Shown here: piece after piece, positions 50,767-63,066 of the stretch
How the letters are laid out: each line of letters starts with the position of its first letter
How positions within the stretch are numbered: position 1 is the first letter of the stretch
Origin: Baylisascaris procyonis
Lineage: Eukaryota; Nematoda; Chromadorea; Rhabditida; Ascarididae
NCBI GenBank assembly: GCA_037389465.1
Contig: JAZARR010000154.1
Span: 1,860,001-1,924,000 of the forward strand
Direction: 5' to 3'
DNA length: 64,000 nt
Notes under the pieces: generated by a model
Told to the model about the DNA's origin: nothing
The model's database searches: none
The model's input: the letters and a program-made list of their open reading frames with translations, nothing else
Program-made: the position numbers and the translations under genes

Positions 50767-53700
50767 CTTAAGGGAGCACCACCAGGAGAGATGGTTGTGA
50801 ACTCCGAAAATTGGTGCAAATCAAAACCTACTTGCTATGCTAGAAGTGCTAACTAGCTAGCTGTGCCGCTCAAGGTAATTTTTTCAAATCCTTGAGCAAT
50901 TCTATAGTTGAAAGGCAAAAACAATGAAGAGTGGTCGGAGCTAACGGGCAATTATTTCTGCTCGGTTGCTGCTATCAGTTAATTTTGCGTCAATTTCTTC
51001 AGGTGTTACTCACTTAGATTTTTTCGAGAGCAGATTCTCTCAACGATCCTTTGAAGCCAAAACAAACAAAAAATTGTAAAGCAGGTGTTTTATGCGTATA
51101 ATTCGAGGAAAACGTGAGTGAAATATGATATGCGTAAAGGAGGTGCATCATAGGTATTTGTAGACACGAATCAGTCAAGCAGCCCACATATCGAAGAGGA
51201 GGAGGATGGCGTGTGATACTGCTGAGAAGTCCAGTATAAATCGACGTGTCTCGCGTCATTTACGCTGTCTTCGTAAAATGAGTGAAGAATGATAGTCACA
51301 TGTATATTTTATGCAGATATGTCTATGAGCGAGTAGCTTCTTTGAAGCAGTAAATGTTTAGCTACCTCATTTCTCATAGTAAGCGTTCTATTTTTCGATC
51401 CTAGTTTCCGAATCCCACGCTTGCGTCGTCCCTCATATGTTTCTGTCTCGCTGCGCCGCTGTTTTTTTCCGATCATGCTGATATAATTTCCTTAACTTCA
51501 CGTTACTTTCAATTTTCATTAGCCTCGCCCTGCATCTCATTTAACTTCCCCCAGCTCCATTTCATTTAAGTCTATTCCAAACGAGTATATAAATGTGCAA
51601 TGTGTAGTAATTTCAAATATCCACTCATTAGAAAATCAAGTAAATTTGTGAATCGGATTTCGATAAAAAATTGCATTTGACCATTTCAAAAAGATGGTAG
51701 AGCAATATGGTTCTCGTTTCAATTCTTCTTTCATTTAAAACCTACTATTAAGCTTCCATGTCATCACAAACCGTTTCGTTGAAAGGAAATGTGCAAAAAG
51801 AAGGAAAGTGAATGATTCTCAAAAATTCATTCAGGATTATCGATTAAAACCTTTTTCTGAATGTATGGTCGTTTTGAGTTGAAAATGTGAAAGCAGATGC
51901 TTAAGTTTACATATCTGATATTTCCATAAAATCCATTGTCTGTGAATTTATATGGTTCCTTATGAGCAATGAACGATCACAGTTTGTATTCACGTTGACC
52001 TCCAATGATGTCGCTAAATCTAAAAAAAAACCTCTTTTCCTTGTTCTTTTCTCGAAGGATTAAGTCAGAGACCCCCGAGACTATCAGAGAATGCCTGTGG
52101 TTTCCCTTATATTTGTTGGAATGTATTCTGATAGCCAATTAAGCTCTTTGCTCAATGCTTTCTCTAGTATACTTTCAAAAGTTATTTTTGACTTGCCTGC
52201 TCAAGCGATCTCTTTGCGGCAGTGTCAATAACTATCCAGAAAAGTGTTTCAGAAAGATTAATCGCCCTGAATGGTACTTCTTTTAATTTTGAAACGAAGC
52301 AGACAAAATAATGTTAACCAACCCTTTCAACGTCAACATTGCAATAATTGCTTCAAGTGGAATTGCTCGTGAAATGCATAAAATAGATAATCCATTTGGA
52401 GACTGTGTGAAATCTCGGTAGGAAAGTTCGAGTAAGAATTGTTACCAGTGAGGGCAAGCAGGAAAAATCATATGTCATCTGAGCAGAGAGAGAGAGCAAA
52501 TTTGACGAGTATAAGCGTAGCATGAGCTTTTCATATTGTTGTCATCCTAGCTGGTTTATACGCTCAAAAAATTGTAATTTAAAACCTAATAGCACGTTTT
52601 TCTACAAATGTTACGATCTACACAAATTTGCATCCAGAAATTCATTTTTCTCGCATAAAACTTCCGATATGCAAATGTGTTGTCATCGTTAAGCAAATAT
52701 AACACGTAATTGAGGTAACCAATCGAAACGAGATGAGGTTAAGAGGTCATCTGACATATTGATTATACTAGTAAAATTTGATCTCTCTATCGTCGCTCGT
52801 TAACGAGTTGAAATTATAAAGAAACTAGAGGTATACATGCAGAGGTGATCGCCACGAGGCATCTTCCGAAAAAACTTTTAAAAAATATGAGAAAGCAAAA
52901 CTACAAACAAAAGCGAACTAAATATGTCTCATGAGAGGATTAATTTGTATCTCAGCACTGAGAACGGGCAATTATTCAAAAATTGGATCGCTATATAAGG
53001 TCAAGTTTGTTTATGGTATATTTTCAGCTTTAAATCTGCCGCTATACGAATCACATTAGGGTAATAGTATGCAAAAAGAGGAAGCGGAGTTGAGTGAAGA
53101 AGAAGGCGTTGTTTGAAATGTGATAGTTGGTTGCTGATGCTAATGAAACATACTCAACGCTAATGTTAAGCGTTGTTCGTATGACTAACTCAGACATTAT
53201 TGCTCTCTAAATCGCTAAATTCAAAAACAGAACGCTCACTTAGTTAGAGCATTCATTTATGCTAGCTAATTGAATTTCGATTATTAATACTGGCCGGCTT
53301 CTTGCATGGGTTCAGTGCTGTAGCCACATCCATTGAATGAAACACTTGTCCACTGATATATTGTTCCTACTTGCCATTACCCATTATATCTGCATTCAGC
53401 TTGCAAGTATCCTCATAGAAGCGAGGAAACACAGAATGTCCATACGCAAGGCCTAAAGGAATGTCCATAGTCTCGTTGAACAACAGCAGATGTCAGATAA
53501 GAATGCATAGTGCAATATCCGATTTGGAGCGCTAAAACTGAGATAAAAATTGACTATGCAGAAAATGAAATAGCTTTCTTAACATTTTTGCATAAACCCA
53601 AATTTGTTATGCAAACATTACATAAACGCCCAAACCCATCAAAAAATGCAGAACGAATTTTCAAGAAATTTTTCACAGCAATTGGCTAGGTGTTATACGT

Positions 53701-56700
53701 TAACTGAGTGAGCTACATGTACGTACACCTGGGCAGTTTTCTATTGCAAAAGAATATAAAGTGCATTCTGTTCCATTTAGAGATAATGTCTTATGTTCAA
53801 TGCAGATTGTCGTTGGCGTGCTCCGCTCTCACAGAAAATTACGCTGAAATGGTGTTATGGAGTAGCACCGCGTTGTAGTAGATGATTGCTGACAGCCTTT
53901 CAATCCTCACTTGTCGGCCTATCCTCACTTACATCCTTCTTAAGCTATCAGAAATATCGCCCATGACTAAGAGAAATTGGTGGAAATCATTGAGAACCTC
54001 TGATCTTAATAATGCTATCCACTTCAGAGGAAAACTGCCACATTTCATTTCATAGGCTACTTATATAGAAATCTCATCTTTACAATCGTGATGTACGGAT
54101 CGACGTTGCATTCTTACCTAACCCGTTCACAGATTTATGATTGCAGAAAACTCTGGAGGATATTTTCTCTATTTTCACGGAAAAAATCCTTTTTCTGCAA
54201 AAAAAGATTGCTCTAAATATTTATTAGCAAAGGGGAGGAAATAGAATTCATCAGATAGCCCTGAATGCAGGATGGAATCGGAGAACTATAGAAAGTGAGT
54301 GGGACGTGTAAAAAGAGCATATATGCAAACGTTAATAGAAAAAATTTGCGATACAAGAACTGCACTGATAACAAAGAGCTGAACGAGTAATAAGTTAAAG
54401 AAATATGAACTATATTAAGGTCATCGCCAATATTTCTTTTTTTGCAGAGGATTTATTATTTATTGAGAAAAACCCAATGAGAGTATTGCTGCATACTATT
54501 CGACATTTCGTCGAATTGTCATTGCAAATTTTTCTATCCGGAAATTAACTCAACATTTTATGGGCAAATGCGCAGAATATCACTTACTTGTTTCATGGAA
54601 CATAGCTGCATGTTTCATAGAACAGATACTATCGGGTCTTAATTACAAAAATGCAAAAAATATATGGAAATTACAAAATTGCATACTGTTCATTAATAAT
54701 TATTCGTATCATTTGCATTTCAATTTATCGTTCGGATTTTTCGGCCGATTATCTATTTACCATATCAGCCAAATATGATCACTTAACAACATTGTAAAAT
54801 CCAACCCGACTAATCATGAAGCAAAAATACATTTCTGCAAGCATTAAAATGCACATTGTTCACATACGCATACAAATAAATACTAGCGTATTGTATAGTC
54901 GATCAGATAAATATGAATGAACTGCTGCGTATACGCTATTAACTCACCCACCTCATCGATGTGACCGCAAAAGCGCATATCACTCCATTATCTTTGACAT
55001 AGTTTTATGTGGCCCTATTAGAAATTATCTTGCAATGGTAATTTATAAACACATAATAGAACCATCAACTCGGTGCACTTGCTTTATAGTCTTATAGGGC
55101 GGCCATGGGGAAATCAGCGCAGCCAAAGCGACTTGAAAAGTTTTTATTTCGTTTAATTTCTCAACCTTGTTGCTTAGTTCTTTGTGTCCACCCCATGCGG
55201 TGTCAATAGTCACTCACTACTTTACTTAATGATCTCTCTTGAGTTTTCTCTTCCCAAAGAGCTTTTGATCGTATATTACTGCATTCTTTAACAATCAAAA
55301 TGGTTAAATTAATGCTATGCTCTGAATTATAATTGGCTTGTGATTCGCTTAAGAATAGAGATGGGCTCGGGGACTAGAAAGTATTTTTTGAGAAGCTGTT
55401 TTTTTATGCATATGGCTTCTCTTTAGGCGCGTTTGCAAATTTATTCGCAAAGATACTTTGGCATGCCCTATCCGTGCATCCGCATTGTTCAGATAAGTCT
55501 GTTTCTGTTCGATTGTTCAGATAAGAGAGTCAATGAAGCCAGGCCTAAGAAATTTGGTGTGGTCTCATACAACATAACTCATGATAATTGCTCAGTTTTA
55601 AAATAACTCGGAGGAATAACGATTCGAAGGTGAAAATGCATGTATTTTACTTATTTTGTTTGCTGTGCTATATCACTAAAGTTGTAGAACAATGAATCTC
55701 TTCTGAAAGGGCGGTTAAATCAACTAAAATATGAGGACAGTATTTAGTATCTTTAACTTTTTGCTGGTAAATTGTAAAATTGGCTGGTCAAATGAGATGA
55801 GTGCAAAAGTGCACAACGCGTCACCTCCTTTGCCACGACTTTTTTTTTTTAGAATATCTCAGAAGTCCTTTTTTTCTTTACCCTCCTTTTTTCTGCTCAA
55901 CATGACTTTAATTGCATTTCTCCCGCTACATGATTACATTGAGAATTCAAAATTAATTATCTTTTGATCATTGTAGTTCTAAGACATCATATTCGAGTGT
56001 ATATTTTCAGCTAAGAGAGTAGTGAGCACAATGAGCGTGATTATAATGCAAGTCTCGATAAGTATTCGATTGTTCCGTATAAGACTCGATCTATAAAGTG
56101 AGAATGAAAATTAAGAAGAGTAATAAAAGAAGCATATCTTAGCTACCCGTACTACAAAAAAAAAAGGGAAAATGTTTGGAAGCGTCATTTTCTCTCGTGC
56201 TTTTTTTTGCTGTTCATTCATAGCGCAGCATGGTCGATTCTTTGTTTATTGGTTTCCTAATGATATATACCTGCGCCTTTGAATGTACCAGTTTCTTATG
56301 AACTTCGGTGCTGTTATAATGAGCATTCTATGCACTACATAATGACCACTTTTAAATAATGATACTTGGGGTAATCTCTATAATCTCACCATGCACTCTC
56401 AGTTGCTTTCTCCACTCATCCAAATAGCTTGAGCTTGAGTTTTATAAATCGTGACTTTTCATGAAAGCATCTATTTAAATCCAGGCTATATTCAACTTGT
56501 TGAATAAACCTTCGATGTAACAAACAGCGTCATTTTGATCGCTGTTTATTTTGATCTTCCTCAATCTTATGCATTTGTTGTGCTTTTCTATCTTGTCCTT
56601 TGATAGGAAGTTTTGCTTGTTACATATATCAGGCCCAGTATAATAATCTGTCATAATAATATCTTATTATTCAGGCATACTAAATGCTAAATTATATTAA

Positions 56701-57094
56701 AATGTATTAGAAGATTCCCAATTGATGAGGGGCATTCTTTGAAGAGTTTTTGCGATCGTCGAACATTCAGAATTGAGTAGCGCATAAAAAATTTAGATGA
56801 TACATGTAACAATGAATTCAATCCAGGAGAAGTTGTTTGCTTGATTTTGCACCTCGTAATATCATCGCAATCAAAGCTCTTCAGCACCTTGCTCGAAACT
56901 CGCACCTAATGAGCTAGCAGTCTTAGCGAACAAACATACGAGTTGAAACTTGTACAACTAAGACGAGCTTACAGATGTTTTCTTGTTCGCCTTATATTTG
57001 ACTGCTGTGTTCATGCCAATACAAAATATCAACCTGGACATTTCAAACTTTCATTTTCAACGTTTTTCGAATATAAGAAAAGTTTTGCTCGTTA

Positions 57095-57115
57095 ATGAAA
57101 AGTGTTTTCAGGTGA
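57095..57115 (+). promoter_or_regulatory. Probable spliced-leader acceptor before the 57-kb membrane gene
   Basis: AAAAGTGTTTTCAG ends at 57111, four bases before the ATG at 57116. The spacing and sequence fit a nematode trans-splice site. Confidence 0.45.
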
Positions 57116-59709
57116 ATGGATATTTTTGAGGTTTTGAGTGAAGTGACACTAAACAAAAACGTCTCCTCTGGTCATACAATTATGCAAAGTATAGTCGGTT
57201 CGACGTATATAACGATTTTTGCAATCAATTTCACCGCTGGGATGCTTGCAAATGTCTATCTATGCTTCAAGGTAATGCATTCATAAGTTAATTGGAATAA
57301 ATGAGAAGTGATGAAATTTGCTCAGGAATATCTGTGAAATATGCACACCTTTGTGATAAACTGCATCAACGCCTGTAAATTAAGTTTTCAAAGATCTAAC
57401 GTACAAAGGGCGTAGAACACGACTACTTCCACATGAGGAATGATAGAGCACTCATGGCAAATGTTTTGGCGGTGATAATAAAACCCAACGCAGAGTCAGC
57501 GGGGATAAATCGAAGGAATAGCATCTCGTTGTGAAATCCGATCAAATATTGAACTTGGCTGATCGTGCGGACAAGCGAGGTAAGTGAAGTTGATGGTTCC
57601 TTCGTAGATTTTCTTTACTTCGTTACTTCCAAATTTAAGTATTCTGAATGCTGCAAAACTCTCATGGCAGTAAACGCTTTCAGGCTATACAACGTGCGCA
57701 ACAACAAGAAAACTTGAGTTGTAGGAAATCGATTTATGCGCCATTAATAATTTTATCGTTTCTGCATTGTACGATAAGCAGTGTGCAGTTTTTCGAGCTC
57801 GATAGCGCCATTTCCTCGCTGTGGGGACGTCCTACAGAAGGTTGTTTGGTAAGTGAAGCAATGAAATTTAAACTAGCATAGAAAAATTGTTAACATTCGC
57901 AGATATATACGTAGGACATGTAATATTTATGACACATATTGGGAGCGCTAAACAACATCACCGGATTAGTATTTCACAGTTTTTGGTCGATGAAATTGCA
58001 TTTTCCCGAGTGTTTTCAATGTTTCTGAGCACATACCTCAGAAGTATTCAAATCGTCATTAAGTGTCACAAAAACGGTTTTCGGGACATGAAGTTCCGAC
58101 ATATGATTATAAGCAAACTATACAAGGAAGCATTTTGGCGAAGTGCTACTTATGAACGTTCAGGTGACCATCAACATTCACAACGGGAGGTTTAAGTGGC
58201 AGGAATGTCTAATGGGATCTTTTTGGTTTGCCATGAGTTCTGGTTAGGCTCCACTCTTAGTCTGACGCTAAGTATAGGAGGCCCCGAAAAGTCAATAAAA
58301 TCGGGAGAATGTGAAGCTATCTTTTAAACTAATAGAGAGCTGGAAACAGAAGGCGTTAATTATGCTAGCTTTACTTTGTGTATATTTTCCCCTCAAAATT
58401 ACACCTGTAATTATTGGACAGCTATTTCCCGTCTCCAAGTATGCATAAGGCTTTTCAAAAATTCCAACAAAAAAGCCAGAATACTGGAGGTATAAATTCA
58501 GACATTTCAGTCGACCCGACTGATCATGAAAATATGGGGCAGCATGCGAGCTTTTAGAAATGAATGTAGCTCTACGGCAGAGATCTGCATTCTGTTTTGA
58601 ATTTGATGGATGAAAGTGAAAGATGACTTTGAAAGTGATCGTCCAATGGTGCAAATTATACCAACCTCATTTCGCAACTCTGTCTTCAATGCCACACGAG
58701 TTTAAAGCAACGAGGCAGACAGACACATACACATGCACACTCAGACACAGATATACATACGCACGCCATAACACGCTTTTACAGAGTAAGTTGACACGCA
58801 GTTTTTTGGCAAACCTATGAGAAAAGTGCCAAGTGCGCCTTCCAAACTGAGAGGTTTAGCAGAAAAGTTAGCAGGTATGCGCTTTTTGCATTCTCCTCAC
58901 CTCATCGACTAGTTCCGCGTATTACTAACTAAAAATACAATACTCCTCCATATTAAGACTAATTTGACCGTCGTTGTGAATGCCCCATTAAAAGTTTTAT
59001 TTCTTCTTTGAGATGACCAAAAAACCCTCGACAATCTCGATCAAACGAATTTGATAAGAATTGTTATTGTGGTGAAGGCTTCGACTTCTCCAGTGATGAC
59101 ATTAATCTTTAAAAGAGAGAATATCGCACCATTCACCTTTTTGTTGTGTACTTTTCATTTATACTCCTTCAAATTGAACACGGCTGCTTTCCCATAGGAA
59201 ATTGTGAAACGTTTTTTTTTTTTTTTTTTCAGCAGCCGGTGAGGTTTATGGACTAAAATGATAACGCCGCCGCTTGTTGCCCCTTTCTCCGTTTGTATAA
59301 GATTATATTTTTATAGATGCGAACTTCTCAGAAGAACAGTCTGGAATAAGCTACATTTATCAATGTCTGTCAACGTATCTCTCAATCTATCAGTGTTTCA
59401 GCTGATTTCTACATCTTTTATTCACTGACTTTACCTCATCCATTCCTTTTTTGATCGCGCTTCACCTGTCTTTCAATCCGACATGAAGCTTTTCCTTCAT
59501 TTTTTTCTCTGTTTTAGATAATCCGCCAACTACGTGCCGCAAATTTGTTTGCGGTGCCATTCACAATGCTGCATGCATCATGGCTTCTATACAGAGTGGT
59601 CTGCAAGCACATGTCACAACCAACGAATTTATGGGCAATGGCAGTCACTTTCATAAGTACAGTTATCGGTGTTGCTACTCTCATCATAACGCTTGTAAAT
59701 CCTTCTTGA
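57116..59709 (+). CDS. Unidentified multi-pass membrane protein (serpentine-like), middle exons unresolved
   Basis: Exons supported: 57116-57271, 57684-57848 and 57980-58163, which join in phase, and a last exon 59518-59709 ending in TGA. The first exon ends in a hydrophobic helix with an ANVYLC stretch like helix 1 of serpentine receptors. The second has a helix (APLIILSFLHCTISSVQFF) and a loop with SLWGRPTEGC, like the first outer loop and helix-3 cysteine. The third has a helix ending STYLRSIQIVIKC. The last exon holds two more helices (ANLFAVPFTMLHASWLLYRV and WAMAVTFISTVIGVATLIIT). A poly(A) signal follows 113 bp after the stop. I do not recognise the family; a nematode seven-helix receptor is the favoured reading but helices 4-5 were not found between 58164 and 59517, and the tail after the last helix is very short. 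Confidence 0.5.
59212..59229 (+). repeat. T18 homopolymer
   Basis: Eighteen consecutive T followed by CAGCAG, which looks like a splice acceptor but has no convincing exon behind it. Confidence 0.9.
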
Positions 59710-59821
59710 TTTCTTCGGTTAACATTAACGATGAGTGAGCGTATAGGCAACCAAAAGAACCATCCTTACAACCATCAAAATTTTTATACAACCGAACATT
59801 TTATGTTTTATATAACTCAGC

Positions 59822-59827
59822 AATAAA
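59822..59827 (+). terminator. AATAAA poly(A) signal
   Basis: Canonical signal 113 bp after the stop codon at 59707-59709, a normal nematode 3' UTR length. This supports the end of the 57-kb gene. Confidence 0.55.
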
Positions 59828-60387
59828 AAGTAGGATGGACTTGGCCAAAAGAGAGGCCTAATTGAGAGCTCAGGGATTCTAAGTCTAGATTATTTGATGA
59901 AATACACCATATTCACCTGCATCAGTATTCAGCCACTAATATTAATAATGCTCTATGGTTCCATTCGAATAATAGAATCAGTAATGCTGCATATTAAAAG
60001 TCACTTTTTGATCGCTTCATTCGCAAAAATGCTCTTTTGATGGTCGTTGAGACGTCGACAAACAGAGATCTATGAAACATCCCGTCCACTCATTTGTTGA
60101 TCGCTTGCTCTAGGGAGCACTCAGAAATATTCGAATCGCTGAGTGTGGCAACGCCGATATTCAACTGAAGTTAGAAGCATGAAATTGTATTATCTGAACA
60201 TTTTAACATTGACATGTTGCAGATATTTAACACAAATTTTGTGGAAGCAACCACGAGTGGCACAAAACTGATTTACAGTTGTTCAAGATTTCGAAATAAT
60301 GGGATTGGTAAGTGTAAGAGAGCTCAAACTATTAGTAGACGGCTGTGCTTGTTCAAATCGGCAGATTTATAGAAGCGCAATTTTTCT

Positions 60388-60850
60388 ATGTCGGGTGTCA
60401 AAGCATTGCGATACATGAAAAATGATCGGACAAAGCCACAGTTGGGTGCATTTGATCGTTTTGCAAAAACGATGAAAGCGTTTTTTACATCTACGGCATT
60501 CTGTTCGAATCACTCACTCGAGTTAGAGTTCAGTCAGCAACGATATTTTGTTAGCGCATTTTGTTATTGCCATTCCACCATGAAGCCTTTTTCAACGCTG
60601 CAATCTGTCGCCAGCGACGAGGTCTTACAGCAACCGCCTGCTTATAGCAATCTTATAGGCCCATTGGCTAACGCAATTTGCCGCTAGGGTGTTTTGTTGC
60701 CATCGATGTGTCGCAGCACTTTACCTTATCCACTTCGCCCTGCCCTGTTCACCTTCCTATGTTACTCTTATTGGTGGTGTTCCAACGACTGCTTTGAATT
60801 TGTTACCTCCCAATGCAATGGGTGCGTCGAATAGCCAAGAATTATTACAG
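60388..60850 (+). CDS. Possible 5' exons of a second membrane-protein gene
   Basis: An ATG at 60388, 15 bases after a TTTATAG acceptor-like site, opens a 99-codon frame rich in basic residues at its start (LRYMKNDRTKPQ). A separate frame from about 60689 to a donor (CAGGTGATA) at 60850 encodes a hydrophobic start and LIGGVPTTALNLLPPNAMG. The second segment ends in phase 0, which suits the exon at 61367. The junction between the two segments is unresolved. Confidence 0.25.
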
Positions 60851-61366
60851 GTGATATCGTCTCAAATACTGGACCCTTTGTGGGTTATATAATCGCCCTC
60901 CTCGTATATGTTTCGTTTTATGCAATGGTTCCGTTGTGTAGGTGTACGCATGGAGAGCACATACGAGTGGCAGGTAAATCCTGTTAGTTTATAATCAGAT
61001 TCTGATCGCGATATTAGTTTATCATTTTAAAATTGTTACTAAGAAATGACTGCGGCGCCGCGACGTTCATACGGCGACATATTAATTAACATTAATTGTA
61101 ATAACTTAAGTGCAAATGACTGTCCTGTTTTATTGATTTTCTAGTGTATTTATTCGCTAGTAGAAGTTCATCCATATTCAAAGAGAAACGTAATGTTAAA
61201 TGGTCGGGGAGGAATGCATTTCGCTTAGTAGGGCAATTAAGTTCTGCCTTTATTCTGGTTTGAGATGTGTTTTATTGCAGCGTTTAGCAAAGAACAGAAG
61301 CAATAATTAGGCTGCCCCAGAATTCTTCTATGCCCTTACATTTTGCAAATACATCGCTGCTCACAG

Positions 61367-63066
61367 CTGAAAGTAGTTTTGAACAAAATTAGCAAACTTG
61401 CAATTTCACTGAGACGTCAATCACAACACCTCTTAGGTTGTTTTGTCGATGGCGGCAATCAGCTTTTCCCGTTATGCCATGCATGGAAAGGTATCGTGAT
61501 TGTATATTTGTTGTTCTGGGCACCATTCTGGATTGTACGCCATATCACTTCGGTGTTACAACTGCCCAGGTTTGCTTAAAGTCGTTGTTGTGCAGTAAGC
61601 GCCAGAAGATTACAGTTATTGAGCACTGAATGTCGAAAATAGCGAAAGCTGTCTGAAACTGTCTGAAATGTTTAACTTTTTGTTCGCAAGTGTTGCATTG
61701 CACACATGAATTACGTGCATTCTTCCAGCTAATCACTGAATAATGTCGGCAGCTTTCAACATTTTTTCAACCTGTAAATTTCATTCATGATAGACTATTA
61801 TTTTACGGAATGCTTAACCGATAGATTGCCTCTTTCCTCTTTTCCCTCAGCATACTTTTAAGCAATCGTTTTCGAACTGCTATTGGGAAGTAGGTGAGTT
61901 CCGCTTGGTAATGGCAAAAGCGGGTTAATCTGTAGTTTGAATATAAATTCGCATCGACAGCATATGATTCATAATGATTAGCTCACCGAATTTTCAAATC
62001 CTTCTATCATATAATTTTCACTCACATTTATCCGTTCAAAGATGGAAATAACATCGGAAACCTCTGTCGTTATGAAGAGCACCAGTGTTTTACTTGTCAT
62101 AATAGTGACTCTTTTTTCTATTTCCTTGCCTCTGTCCTCATCTGGATCGATTTTCCCGTTCGTTTTATTTTGTGACAAATCATTTTGGGGAATGTAAACC
62201 TATATATTACAAGTTTTCAGGTGATACGCATTTTCAGGCTGTGGAAACTTGTTTATAGCGTCACAAAACTCTTTTCGAACTTCACTTCATTCGCTCAAGC
62301 GATTATTGCTATCCGAGCGCTTTCCAGATCACCTCAAGACAACATCGATGAATCAGAGATCCCACAAGAGCAACAAATTTGTCCTGAAAATAGTGCGATA
62401 ATGGTAAGTGATACACTCACGCAGTGTCTCAGGCTACTCTGTGAATGTACACGAGTTAGTTAAACAATGCACACAACAAAATCTGTTCAATATTTGCAGT
62501 AAACATTGTTAGTTGCAACAATCACAGTCCCTCATTGTGGATTTACTTGGTTAATTGAGTGGTGGAGTTTGATTGTCAGATATCTAGTTTGTAAATAATT
62601 ATTCATTACTATTATTTTACTACTCAAGATGCCTGAATTCCAATGAAATAAATTACAACGCTAAACTCAAGAATCCACCTCATAAAGTTTCGAAACAAAT
62701 GGAAATGTGTAGGAGAGGGCCTATTCCGACTGATTCAAATGCTCGTAGAAGTCGTATCTTCGATAGGAAATTCGTTTTTCTATCTCGATTGGCTACGAAC
62801 TAGAGGGGTGCAGCGGCGACTTCGAGATTGTGATGTCAGGTTGTTGGATTCAGGTGTAATGCGGAGGAAGGTGACACTAATAAAAGGGCACGTGAATGTT
62901 AGCTTTGATGCCCGACTGCTGATGAGGATCGTCTTTATGTTACTCTTTGCCTTTTTTCATGTTCACAGTTGTAATTTGGGCCCGTTCCAACTATCGCTTA
63001 ACATTTTCCAAATGTCTTGGGCTGAGGTAGTGCTGGCCCTAATTTCTTGCATTGTTGGCTTGGTAT
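61367..63066 (+). CDS. Unidentified membrane protein, partial exon chain
   Basis: Exon 61367-61569 (after GCTCACAG) joins in phase to 62238-62403 (after ATTTTCAG, before GTAAGTG). The first encodes a basic amphipathic stretch, then a hydrophobic helix (WKGIVIVYLLFWAPFWIVRH). The second encodes LWKLVYSVTKLFSNFTSF, then an acidic segment (NIDESEIPQEQQ). A further open segment at about 62718-63066 contains VSSIGNSFFYLDWLRTRG and ends in a hydrophobic WAEVVLALISCIVGLV before TAG; it may be split by an intron at 62840-62969. I do not recognise the family. A faint likeness of the helix to the C-terminal helix of peroxin 13 was not supported by the flanking sequence. Confidence 0.3.

Noticed and set aside
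58292..58654. 120-codon minus-strand frame
   Set aside because: Lies in an intron of the plus-strand membrane gene, no motif or domain pattern; probably chance.
61367..61569. Peroxin 13-like C-terminal helix
   Set aside because: A tryptophan-to-proline spacing matches, but the flanking exons lack the glycine/tyrosine-rich N-terminus and SH3 domain of PEX13.
62718..63066. Peroxin 11-like segments
   Set aside because: Only loose hydrophobic resemblance; no diagnostic motif, and exon phases do not give a clean chain.
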